Assembly: GCA_007129695.1 (NCBI GenBank)
Contig: SKVA01000371.1
Span: forward strand, 1-11,118
Direction of reading: 5' to 3'
From: Spirochaetaceae bacterium
Lineage (GTDB): Bacteria > Spirochaetota > Spirochaetia > DSM-27196 > SLST01
Length of the DNA: 11,118 nt
Within the stretch, counting starts at the first letter, position 1. Every line of letters starts with the position of its first letter. Positions 1-7,222 of this stretch are shown here, piece after piece. The position numbers and the translations under genes are program-made. Under the pieces are notes generated by a model. The model made no database searches, was not told the DNA's origin, and worked only from the letters and a program-made list of their open reading frames with translations.

Positions 1-268
1 GGTGACGGGTCTCCGTGTCGGTGAGTTCGCGCAGAAGCGAATCGGTCAGGTCACCGTCGAGGTACGAAAAGACTTCGACCGCCAGGTCTCGTGGCAACGC
101 GCGGTAGAACAGCACGCGATCGGTCTTCTCCAGGTCGTCCATGAACTCGGGTATTTCGGGGGCGACGATCTCGTAGTCCGGCCATTTGTCGCGCATGCGC
201 GCGAGCCTTCGCCACTCGTGGTTCTCGATCAGCTCCCGGAGTTCGTCCGGCACGATGTGTTGAAGCAT
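1..268 (-). CDS. mgtE: Magnesium transporter MgtE, N-terminal fragment
   Basis: The gene is read from an ATG at 268 and is cut by the window edge after 89 codons. The visible part matches the cytosolic N-domain of MgtE Mg2+ channels, a helical repeat domain that senses intracellular Mg2+ together with the CBS domains. Diagnostic stretches are LRELIENHEWRRLARM near the start and then RVLFYRALPRDLAVEVFSYL at about residues 52-71, the usual 'lfRlLprelAaevf' signature, followed by a second helical segment (LTDSLLRELTDTE). The CBS and membrane domains would lie beyond position 1. A purine-rich GGGGGAA sits about 4 nt before the ATG and supports this start. The gene is divergent from glgE. The family call rests only on the N-domain; other proteins with an MgtE N-like domain (for example some flagellar or motor-associated proteins) cannot be fully excluded. 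Confidence 0.8.
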   Translation of the reverse strand, partial: MLQHIVPDELRELIENHEWRRLARMRDKWPDYEIVAPEIPEFMDDLEKTDRVLFYRALPRDLAVEVFSYLDGDLTDSLLRELTDTETRH

Positions 269-307
269 GGTTTCCCCCGCGGGTTTTCGGTTTCCGGCCC
301 TGATCGC

Positions 308-336
308 AAAGTAGGGGCGGGCCGCGCGCCGGTCAA
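308..336 (-). promoter_or_regulatory. Predicted sigma70-type promoter for mgtE
   Basis: On the minus strand, TTGACC (331-336) is followed after 17 bp by TACTTT (308-313). The -35 is strong (TTGAC core) and the -10 is weak (3 of 6). Initiation would fall near 301, giving a leader of about 33 nt before the ATG at 268. That is too short for an M-box Mg2+ riboswitch. Confidence 0.45.
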
Positions 337-389
337 GTCAGTCCGGGGCCGACCGCGGTTTGATGATCCACGCTCGCTTCGTTAGTCTC

Positions 390-395
390 TATAGT
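390..395 (+). promoter_or_regulatory. Possible -10 element upstream of glgE
   Basis: TATAGT (5 of 6 to consensus) lies 9 nt before the chosen glgE ATG. No good -35 is found 16-18 bp upstream; TCCACG at 367-372 matches 3 of 6. If used, initiation would be near 402, leaving almost no leader and placing the GGAG motif outside the transcript. The glgE promoter is therefore unresolved. Confidence 0.25.
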
Positions 396-404
396 GGAGT
401 TACT

Positions 405-2441
405 ATGCACGATGAACACACCGGGCGCCGTACGGCCGACCTCCCCGACGACGGGAGACGCCGCGTCGTGATCGACGCGGTACGGCCGACCGTCGACCAC
501 GGACGCTACGCGGTCAAGCGGATCGTCGGCGACATCGTTTCCGTGCGAGCCGATATCTTCGCCGACGGCCACGACCATATCCGCGGGGTCGTCCGTTGCC
601 GTCGCTCTGGATCCGATGGCGTGTCGGTCGCCGACCTGGTGCAGATGCCCAACGACGAGTGGGCTGCCGACGTCCCGGTCGATGCGGCGGGCCGCTACGA
701 GTTCGCGCTGACCGCGTGGATCGACCACTACGATACGTGGGTCTCCGATCTTGCCAAGCGGGTAGAGGTCGACTCCGAGTCCGACGTCGATCTGGCGATC
801 GGCGCCGCGCTCATCGAGTCGGCGGCGCGGCGTGCACGAGCCGGTGGTGCGCTCGCGGCGAACACTCGGCCCGACGATGCCACGCGGCTCGAGTCGGTGG
901 TGCGGCTACTCCGCGACCGCGACCGGTCGATCCGCGAGCGTGCGGCTACGGCGCTCGATCACGCGCTGATCGACGTGGTCAAGCGCTATCCCGATCGTTC
1001 GTTCGAAGTGGCGACCGGCTGGTACCCGATCGTCGTCGACCCGCCGAATGCCTCCTTCAGCTCGTGGTACGAGCTCTTCCCGCGGAGCACCGCCGACGAA
1101 CCGGGACGCCATGGCACGCTCGCCGATACGATTCGACGGCTCGATTACATCGCCGATCTCGGATTCGACGTTGTCTACCTGCCTCCGATCCATCCGATCG
1201 GCCGGTCGTACCGCAAGGGGCCGAACAACACGCTGGTCGCCGACGAGTCCGATCCTGGCTCTCCGTGGGCGATCGGCGGTCCGGAGGGCGGGCACACCGC
1301 GATCCATCCGCAGCTGGGGACCGACGACGATCTGGCGCGGCTGGTCGCGGCGGCGCGCGAACGCGGCATCCTCGTCGCGCTCGATATCGCGTTCCAGTGC
1401 TCACCCGACCACCCGTGGGTGACCGAGCACCCCGAGTGGTTCGTGACGCGACCCGACGGGTCGATCCAGTACGCCGAGAACCCGCCGAAGAAGTACCAGG
1501 ACATCTATCCGATCAACTTCGAGTCGGAGCAGTGGCGGTCGCTCTGGATCGCGCTCAAAGGCGTGTTCGAGCACTGGATCGAGCGCGGCGTGACGGTGTT
1601 CCGTGTCGACAATCCTCACACGAAGAGCTTTCCGTTCTGGGAGTGGTGTATCGCGAGCCTCAAGGCCGATTGTCCGGAGGTCGTTTTTCTTGCCGAAGCG
1701 TTCACGCGTCCGAAGCGGATGTACGGGCTGGCGAAGCTCGGGTTCTCGCAGAGTTACACCTACTTCACGTGGCGCACCGACGCGGCCGGGCTGCGCGACT
1801 ACATGACCGAACTGACGTCGACCGACGTCGTCGAGTTCTTCCGGCCCAACTTCTGGCCGAACACCCCCGATATCCTCCACGACTATCTCCAGCGCAACGG
1901 CCGACCCGGCTTCATGATCCGCGTCGCGCTCGCCGCGACACTGACCGCGAACTACGGTATCTACGGACCGGCGTACGAGCTGCTCGAGTCCGAGCCGCGC
2001 GAAGAGGGAAGCGAAGAGTACCTGGACAGCGAGAAGTACCAGGTCAGGGAGTGGGACCTGACGAGTGAGCAGAGCATCGCCGGGTATATCGCGCGGCTCA
2101 ACCGGATCAGACGCGATCATCCGGCGCTGCAGCACGACCGGTCTCTGAGGTTCCACGCGACCGACAACGAAGAGGTGCTCGCGTACAGCAAAACCGCGAC
2201 CGCCGACGGCCGGACCGACGTGGTGTTCACGGTCGCCAACCTGAACGCGCGGCACACGCGTACCGCGAAGGTCGAGTTCTCACCCGCCGCGGTGGGGCTC
2301 CACGACTCGCGTCCCTTTCGGATGCGCGAGCTCCTGACCGACCATGGCGTAACATGGAAGGAGTACTGGAACCGCGTCCGGCTCGATCCGTTCCACAATC
2401 CGGTGCAGGTCTATCATCTGATAGAGGAGGAAGACGCGTGA
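405..2441 (+). CDS. glgE: Alpha-1,4-glucan:maltose-1-phosphate maltosyltransferase (GlgE)
   Basis: GlgE is a GH13 transferase that adds the maltosyl unit of alpha-maltose-1-phosphate to the non-reducing end of alpha-1,4-glucan in the cytosol, releasing phosphate. The 678-residue product has the usual length and domain order: an N-terminal beta-sandwich (about 20-120), a helical insert, the TIM-barrel with HPIGRSYRKGPNN and the GGPEGGHTAIHPQLGT loop, and a C-terminal beta domain. Catalytic residues are visible: the nucleophile D402 in VFRVDNPHTKSF, the acid/base E431 in FLAEAFTRPKRMYG, and the third acid D489 in NFWPNTPDILHDYL. Their spacing (29 and 58 residues) is close to that in Streptomyces GlgE (29 and 57). 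The ATG at 405 is chosen because GGAG lies 5 nt upstream (396-399); an in-frame ATG at 360 would add 15 unconserved residues. Its TGA overlaps the next gene's GTG, so the two are probably translationally coupled. The family call is secure. Confidence 0.96.
   Translation: MHDEHTGRRTADLPDDGRRRVVIDAVRPTVDHGRYAVKRIVGDIVSVRADIFADGHDHIRGVVRCRRSGSDGVSVADLVQMPNDEWAADVPVDAAGRYEFALTAWIDHYDTWVSDLAKRVEVDSESDVDLAIGAALIESAARRARAGGALAANTRPDDATRLESVVRLLRDRDRSIRERAATALDHALIDVVKRYPDRSFEVATGWYPIVVDPPNASFSSWYELFPRSTADEPGRHGTLADTIRRLDYIADLGFDVVYLPPIHPIGRSYRKGPNNTLVADESDPGSPWAIGGPEGGHTAIHPQLGTDDDLARLVAAARERGILVALDIAFQCSPDHPWVTEHPEWFVTRPDGSIQYAENPPKKYQDIYPINFESEQWRSLWIALKGVFEHWIERGVTVFRVDNPHTKSFPFWEWCIASLKADCPEVVFLAEAFTRPKRMYGLAKLGFSQSYTYFTWRTDAAGLRDYMTELTSTDVVEFFRPNFWPNTPDILHDYLQRNGRPGFMIRVALAATLTANYGIYGPAYELLESEPREEGSEEYLDSEKYQVREWDLTSEQSIAGYIARLNRIRRDHPALQHDRSLRFHATDNEEVLAYSKTATADGRTDVVFTVANLNARHTRTAKVEFSPAAVGLHDSRPFRMRELLTDHGVTWKEYWNRVRLDPFHNPVQVYHLIEEEDA
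2425..2440 (+). promoter_or_regulatory. Strong ribosome binding site and GTG start of the treS-mak fusion gene
   Basis: AGGAGG (2425-2430) lies 7 nt before a GTG at 2438-2440. The GTG overlaps the glgE stop in a GTGA tetranucleotide (2438-2441). The reading frame is open further upstream, but conserved TreS sequence (TSWYKDAVIYELHVRSFYD) begins directly after this GTG, so it sets the start. Confidence 0.9.
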
Positions 2442-5400
2442 CATCCTGGTACAAGGACGCTGTGATCTACGAGCTGCACGTGCGTTCGTTCTACGACTCG
2501 AACGGCGACGGCATGGGCGACTTCAAGGGGCTCACGCGCAAGCTCGATTATCTGCAGGATCTGGGCGTCAACGCGATCTGGCTGCTGCCGTTCTATCCGA
2601 GCCCGTGGCGCGACGACGGGTACGACATCTCCGATTACCTTGGCGTACACGCCGCGTACGGGAACGTCGCCGACTTCAAGCGCTTCCTGCGCGAAGCGCA
2701 CGCGCGCGACCTGCGCGTGATCACCGAACTCGTGATCAACCACACGTCGAGCCAGCACCCGTGGTTCGAACGCGCGCGCCGCGCGAAACCCGGAAGCGTG
2801 CATCGCGACTACTACGTGTGGAGCGACACGCCCGATCGCTATACCGAGGCGCGGATCATCTTCCAGGATACCGAAACGTCGAACTGGACGTGGGACTCGG
2901 TCGCGCAGGCGTACTACTGGCACCGGTTCTTCTCTCACCAGCCCGACCTGAATTTCGAGAACGCCGAGGTCAAGCGTGCGATCTTCAGCGCGCTCGACCA
3001 TTGGCTGGACATGGGAGTCGACGGGTTGCGACTGGACGCGGTGCCCTACATCTTCGAGCGCGACGACACGAACTGCGAGAATCTGCCGGAGACGCACGCG
3101 TTCCTGAAGGAGTTGCGCGCGCACGTCGACCGCAACTACGACGAACGGATGCTCCTTGCGGAGGCGAACCAGTGGCCCGAGGAGGCGGTCGCGTATTTCG
3201 GCGACGATGACGAATGTCACATGGCGTTCCACTTTCCCGTCATGCCGCGATTGTTCATGGGGATCCGGATGGAGGACGCGTTCCCGATCGTCGACATCAT
3301 GGAGCAGACGCCGGCGATCCCGCCGAACTCGCAGTGGTGCATCTTCCTGCGCAACCACGATGAGCTCACGCTCGAGATGGTCACCGACGAAGAGCGTGAC
3401 TACATGTACCGTGCCTACACGAGGGACCCGCGACAGCGGCTCAACGTCGGTATCCGCCGCCGCCTGGCGCCGCTTCTGGAGAACGACCGCCGTAAACTCG
3501 AGCTTGCAAACGCGCTGCTCTTTTCGCTGCCGGGCACGCCGGTCATCTACTACGGCGACGAGATCGGAATGGGCGACAACGTCTACCTCGGCGACCGCAA
3601 CGGGGTCCGCACGCCGATGCAGTGGAGCCCAGACCGGAACTCCGGTTTCTCCGACGCGAATCCGCAGAGTCTCTACCTTCCGCTGATCATCGACCCCGAG
3701 TACCACTACGAGCAGGTCAACGTGGAGACTCAGCAGAGTAACACGTCGTCGCTCCTCTGGTGGATGAAGCGGCTCATCGCGATGCGCCGTCGATACGCCG
3801 CGTTCAGCCGCGGATCGATCCGGTTCATCACGACCGACAACACGCACGTCCTTGCGTTCGTTCGCGAGCTCCAGGAAGAGAGGATCCTGGTCGTCGCGAA
3901 CTTCAGCCGGTTCAGCCAGAGTACCGAGCTCCAGCTCGAGGAGTACGCCGATCACGTCCCGGAGGAGGTGTTCTCGCAGGCGCCGTTTCCACCGATCACC
4001 GATCGACCGTATACGATCATGCTAGGCTCCAACGACTGCTACTGGTTCAGCATGACCCCGATCGTCGCAGCCGGCGACGCGGGGGGCGCCGGTGTGCCGC
4101 GGATCGACGTGTCGCAGCGCGACTGGGCCGGGTTCTCGGCCGTCTTGCGCGATCAGCTCTGTCGCGTGCTCCGCGCGTCGATGCCGACCGCGCGGTGGTT
4201 TCGCGAAAAAGCGGGGTCGATCCGAAGCGTTCGAGTCGAAGACTACGCGGCGCTCGGTAGCGCCGACGACAGGAGCTGGTTGCTCGTGGTCGAGGTCGAC
4301 CTGGCCGGCGAACGCACGGAGACCTACGTCATAATCGTCGCGCGCGCGCTTCGCGGTGAGGCCGAGGCCGTGATGGAGGAGCATCCTCAGTCGGTACTCG
4401 CGTCGCTTTCGGAGGACCCTGAGGACGGCATAATCTACGACGGCGTATACAGCGACGAAGTGCGTGAGTACCTTTTGTCGCTCTTCCTCGGGCGCCGACG
4501 CCTGAAGAGCGCGCACGGGCTGATGGCGGTCTCCCGCGGCCGCAGCCTGTCCGGACTCGCCCGCGGGTTCGATCCGGAGTCTGCAAGCCGGGTGCTCAAA
4601 GTCGAGCAGTCGAACACCAGTATCGTCTATCGCGACACCTTCTTCTTCAAGCTCTACCGTAAGCTCGAGACCGGCGTGAATCCTGACATCGAGTTGATGC
4701 AGTTTCTCAGCGATCGCACCGGTCTGTCGTCGGTTCCCCGATTCGCCGGAAGTCTGGAGTACGAGCGCGGGGACGAACGCAACGGTACCGAGCGCTCCGC
4801 GATCGGGCTTCTGATCGGATACGAGGCGAATCAGGGCGACGGGTGGTCGTACGCGCTCGGTGCCGTGGACCGCTACTTCGAAAGCATCCTGTCGCGACCC
4901 GATCTGGCTCCGCCGCGAACGCCCGACACCGTCCACGCGCCCGGGGCGTCGACGCCTCCCGACGGGATGCTGGAAGTCGCCGACTCGCTCTTCTTCGAGA
5001 TGATGTCGCTGCTCGGTACGCGAACCGGACAGATGCACCGGGCGCTCGCATCCGACCATGAGCACGCCGATTTCGCGCCGGAGCCGTTCAGCAGGCTCTA
5101 CCAGCGGTCGGCGTACCAGAGTCTACGCAGCCTGGTCAGGCGCACCGTCGCGCAGGTCAAGCGGACATTCGCCGGCAGGTCACCGGCGGTTCGGGAACTC
5201 GCGCAGCGCTTCCTGGACTCGGAACCGGCGATTCTGGAGTCGATCGGCCGGATAACCGATCACCGGATCCGCGCGCAGAAGATACGCGTTCACGGCGACT
5301 ACCACCTGGGGCAGGTTCTGTTCACCGGTCGCGACTTCGTGATCATCGACTTCGAAGGCGAGCCCGCACGGTCGATCGGAGAGCGGCGGTTGAAGTACAG

Positions 5401-5734
5401 CGCGTTCCGTGACGTCGCCGGGATGCTTCGCAGCTTCCATTACGCGGTGTCAAGCCGATATCTGCACCGCGTCGGGTTCCGGGCCGAAGACGCCGCGGTG
5501 CTCGAACCGTGGATCGAGCCGTGGTATACGTACGTGGCCGGTTCGTTCCTGACGGCGTATCTGTCCGAGGTGGCCGGCCAGTCGTTTGTCCCGGACGATC
5601 CGGCCGACGTAGCGCTCCTGCTCGACGTCTTCACGCTCGAAAAGGCGATCTACGAGATCGGATACGAGATCAACAACCGTCCCGACTGGCTCATGATCCC
5701 GCTGCACGGCGTCCGCCACGTGCTCGGCGGCTAG
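2438..5734 (+). CDS. treS-mak: Fused trehalose synthase (TreS) - maltokinase (Mak/Pep2)
   Basis: This 1098-residue bifunctional enzyme makes the GlgE donor. The TreS half (about 1-545, GH13) interconverts trehalose and maltose, and the maltokinase half phosphorylates maltose to maltose-1-phosphate using ATP. TreS signatures are DGYDISDYLGVHAAYG, VINHTSSQHPWF, the nucleophile D200 in GLRLDAVPYIFER, the acid/base E242 in LLAEANQWPEEA, and D308 in FLRNHDELTLEM. The TreS beta domain ends near YWFSM at 535-539. A kinase N-cap follows (RWFREKAG, from 586), then SNTSIVYRDTFFFKLYRK with the probable ATP-anchoring K738. The kinase catalytic motif HGDYHLGQ has D954, and the metal-binding DFEGEP has D971. 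Both active sites look intact, with no frameshift across the junction. In mycobacteria TreS and Pep2 are separate proteins that assemble into a complex; fused forms are known elsewhere. The gene follows glgE with a 4-bp overlap. Confidence 0.95.
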   Translation: MTSWYKDAVIYELHVRSFYDSNGDGMGDFKGLTRKLDYLQDLGVNAIWLLPFYPSPWRDDGYDISDYLGVHAAYGNVADFKRFLREAHARDLRVITELVINHTSSQHPWFERARRAKPGSVHRDYYVWSDTPDRYTEARIIFQDTETSNWTWDSVAQAYYWHRFFSHQPDLNFENAEVKRAIFSALDHWLDMGVDGLRLDAVPYIFERDDTNCENLPETHAFLKELRAHVDRNYDERMLLAEANQWPEEAVAYFGDDDECHMAFHFPVMPRLFMGIRMEDAFPIVDIMEQTPAIPPNSQWCIFLRNHDELTLEMVTDEERDYMYRAYTRDPRQRLNVGIRRRLAPLLENDRRKLELANALLFSLPGTPVIYYGDEIGMGDNVYLGDRNGVRTPMQWSPDRNSGFSDANPQSLYLPLIIDPEYHYEQVNVETQQSNTSSLLWWMKRLIAMRRRYAAFSRGSIRFITTDNTHVLAFVRELQEERILVVANFSRFSQSTELQLEEYADHVPEEVFSQAPFPPITDRPYTIMLGSNDCYWFSMTPIVAAGDAGGAGVPRIDVSQRDWAGFSAVLRDQLCRVLRASMPTARWFREKAGSIRSVRVEDYAALGSADDRSWLLVVEVDLAGERTETYVIIVARALRGEAEAVMEEHPQSVLASLSEDPEDGIIYDGVYSDEVREYLLSLFLGRRRLKSAHGLMAVSRGRSLSGLARGFDPESASRVLKVEQSNTSIVYRDTFFFKLYRKLETGVNPDIELMQFLSDRTGLSSVPRFAGSLEYERGDERNGTERSAIGLLIGYEANQGDGWSYALGAVDRYFESILSRPDLAPPRTPDTVHAPGASTPPDGMLEVADSLFFEMMSLLGTRTGQMHRALASDHEHADFAPEPFSRLYQRSAYQSLRSLVRRTVAQVKRTFAGRSPAVRELAQRFLDSEPAILESIGRITDHRIRAQKIRVHGDYHLGQVLFTGRDFVIIDFEGEPARSIGERRLKYSAFRDVAGMLRSFHYAVSSRYLHRVGFRAEDAAVLEPWIEPWYTYVAGSFLTAYLSEVAGQSFVPDDPADVALLLDVFTLEKAIYEIGYEINNRPDWLMIPLHGVRHVLGG
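5731..5734. other. Shared convergent stop: palindromic CTAG
   Basis: CTAG supplies the TAG stop of the treS-mak fusion on the plus strand (5732-5734) and the TAG stop of the M23 gene on the minus strand (5731-5733). The two convergent genes therefore overlap by 4 bp, with no intergenic space and no U-tract hairpin terminator between them. Confidence 0.97.
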
Positions 5735-7122
5735 TTCAACAGCGCGACGCGGCCACCGGGAAGCCGCACGAGCCGTGCGCGCTCGCCCGCCGATCCGATC
5801 AGTTCGACCGATGATCCCGCCTCGAGCGACGCGATCGCGTCGCCTGTCCGCGGATCGTAGGCCGATTGCGGCGTGTCAACGTCGATCCGATCGGAGCGGT
5901 CGCTCAACGCAACCGCCGGGACGAATCCGGTGCGGCCGTCGGCGGTTCGGATCCTGACGTGATCGCCGATCGCTCCGATCGCGCGAATCGCCTCGCCGGC
6001 GGGAAGCGCGAACGACGGACCATCTGGTTCGTCGGGTGGCCCGCCGGTGCCCGACACGTCGAGCGGTCCCGACCGGTTGCGCAGGAGAGGATTGCGATTC
6101 ACAAAGCGCGGTGTCGCGGTAGTGCCGGGAACCGACGGCGCTGCCGACGTCGGGGTCGACACGCGCATCCACTCGCCGACGCGGTCGGCCGCTACGCTTT
6201 CGGTCGGAACCGTAGTCGGCGGATCGACGAAGTAGTTCCACGGGTCGACGCTGCGGGCCCAGCTCCCCTGGTAGATACCGATATGCAGATGGGGAGGCGT
6301 GGTTACCGCGTTGCCCGTGTTCCCCGTCGTTCCGATCGCGTCGCCCGCGCGCACGCGCTGCCCCTGCCGGACGAGCTGCTCGTCCAGGTGCGCGTAGTAG
6401 AGCAGCAGATCGCGCGCGTCGTCGCGCAGCGTGACGATGTTTCCGCCCCGATCGCGCACGCCCACGCGGATCACGGTCGAGTCGCTCGCGGCCAGAAGCG
6501 GCGTTCCCCTCGGTGCGAAGACGTCGATACCTTCGTGCCTCCGCGCACCGCCGTCGCGCGCGTCACCGAAGAAGCTCAGGATCCGTTCCGGCCCGACTCC
6601 TTCGACCGGGAAGGCGAGCGATGCGTGAGCGGTGATCGATACGACAAAGCGACCGCCACGAAGCAGCTCGGGCTGGATCCGAAGCAGGTACTCGGCGTCG
6701 CGTCGCGGCTCGAACTCTATTCCGGTTCCCGATTCAGCGCGGCTAGCGACCGGCTCGGGCGATCCGTCGGCGGAGGGCGGCGCTCGGAAAACATCGGCGA
6801 AGTAGCGCTCCACGTCGGTTTCGATCGAAACCGTGATCCGTCGGCCCTGTTCGGCCGCGAAGCGGTACCCGATTGCCGCGGGCTCGTGCGGGTCGAAGTG
6901 CACTGTTTCCTCAACCGGTGTGGCCACGAAGGAGGGGTTGTCGAGCGCGGCGCGCGCCGAGGAGATCCAGTCGCGGCCCATCTGCGTTTCGTGCAGGTCG
7001 AGCCGTATCAGTGCATCAACGTAGCGGTCATGGGTATCGACGGGCGCGAACTCCTCCTCTACGATCTCCCGCCCGCACGACGCCACCACCGACACGACGA
7101 CCAACGCAATCAACAGCTTCAC
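5731..7122 (-). CDS. M23-family (LytM-type) peptidase lipoprotein with SH3-like C-terminus
   Basis: The predicted 463-residue product starts at a GTG (7122) and begins VKLLIALVVVSVVASC, a lipoprotein signal with lipobox VAS-C and lipidated C16. It should be a membrane-anchored, cell-envelope protein. Residues about 60-180 form a beta-rich region without a family I can name. The M23 domain carries all expected residues: H196 and D200 (HEGID), H245 (YYAHLD) and H278/H280 (PPHLHIG), so it should be a zinc metallopeptidase able to cut peptidoglycan peptide bridges, not a degenerate LytM regulator. A proline/threonine-rich linker precedes a C-terminal SH3-like region (about 375-463, with VRIRTADGRTGFVPAVAL), likely a wall-binding module. 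No Shine-Dalgarno is seen before the GTG, but a -10-like TATCAT ends 7 nt upstream, suggesting a leaderless mRNA. The frame stays open upstream on the antisense of prfC, but that part is not gene-like. Its substrate is unknown. Confidence 0.88.
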   Translation of the reverse strand: MKLLIALVVVSVVASCGREIVEEEFAPVDTHDRYVDALIRLDLHETQMGRDWISSARAALDNPSFVATPVEETVHFDPHEPAAIGYRFAAEQGRRITVSIETDVERYFADVFRAPPSADGSPEPVASRAESGTGIEFEPRRDAEYLLRIQPELLRGGRFVVSITAHASLAFPVEGVGPERILSFFGDARDGGARRHEGIDVFAPRGTPLLAASDSTVIRVGVRDRGGNIVTLRDDARDLLLYYAHLDEQLVRQGQRVRAGDAIGTTGNTGNAVTTPPHLHIGIYQGSWARSVDPWNYFVDPPTTVPTESVAADRVGEWMRVSTPTSAAPSVPGTTATPRFVNRNPLLRNRSGPLDVSGTGGPPDEPDGPSFALPAGEAIRAIGAIGDHVRIRTADGRTGFVPAVALSDRSDRIDVDTPQSAYDPRTGDAIASLEAGSSVELIGSAGERARLVRLPGGRVALLN

Positions 7123-7128
7123 GGGCAG

Positions 7129-7158
7129 ATGATACTCACTGTCGCCCTGTGTCGCCAA
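7129..7158 (-). promoter_or_regulatory. Predicted promoter of the M23 lipoprotein gene, possibly leaderless
   Basis: On the minus strand, TTGGCG (7153-7158) is followed after 18 bp by TATCAT (7129-7134; 5 of 6). The -10 ends 6 nt before the GTG at 7122, so initiation is expected at or beside the start codon. No Shine-Dalgarno motif is visible. Confidence 0.5.
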
Positions 7159-7197
7159 AGCCGGTGTCGATCGACACGCGTCGGGCTTGGCGGCGAC
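7151..7197. repeat. Imperfect inverted repeat with a perfect 14-bp palindromic core between divergent genes
   Basis: The core GTGTCGATCGACAC (7164-7177) is a perfect palindrome. It is flanked by the complementary arms AAGCC (7158-7162) / GGCTT (7184-7188) and GTCGCC (7151-7156) / GGCGAC (7192-7197). The arms contain the -35-like hexamers of the two divergent promoters (CGCCAA and TTGGCG). It could be an operator, a bidirectional promoter core or a cruciform. Confidence 0.7.
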
Positions 7198-7215
7198 GAC
7201 GAACGCCGGTAGCTT
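7187..7215 (+). promoter_or_regulatory. Predicted promoter of prfC, possibly leaderless
   Basis: TTGGCG (7187-7192) is followed after 17 bp by TAGCTT (7210-7215; 3 of 6). Seven nucleotides separate it from the ATG at 7223, so initiation would coincide with the start codon. The -35 is identical to that of the divergent M23 promoter. The weak -10 keeps confidence moderate. Confidence 0.4.
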
Positions 7216-7222
7216 ATCGGCA

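Noticed and set aside
2..385. Open frame of 127 codons on the plus strand at the left edge
   Set aside because: It is antisense to the MgtE N-domain frame, which has recognisable family sequence, and its own translation resembles nothing.
269..404. M-box Mg2+ riboswitch upstream of mgtE
   Set aside because: The predicted leader is only about 33 nt, and the whole divergent gap is 136 bp with no M-box-like helices visible.
596..2068. Long 490-codon arginine-rich open frame inside glgE
   Set aside because: It is a typical GC-rich shadow frame: low complexity, rich in R/A/G, and overlapping a gene with intact catalytic motifs.
5749..5767. Hairpin GCGGC/GCCGC after the treS-mak stop
   Set aside because: Only five pairs with a 9-nt loop and no T run, and fully inside the M23 coding region.
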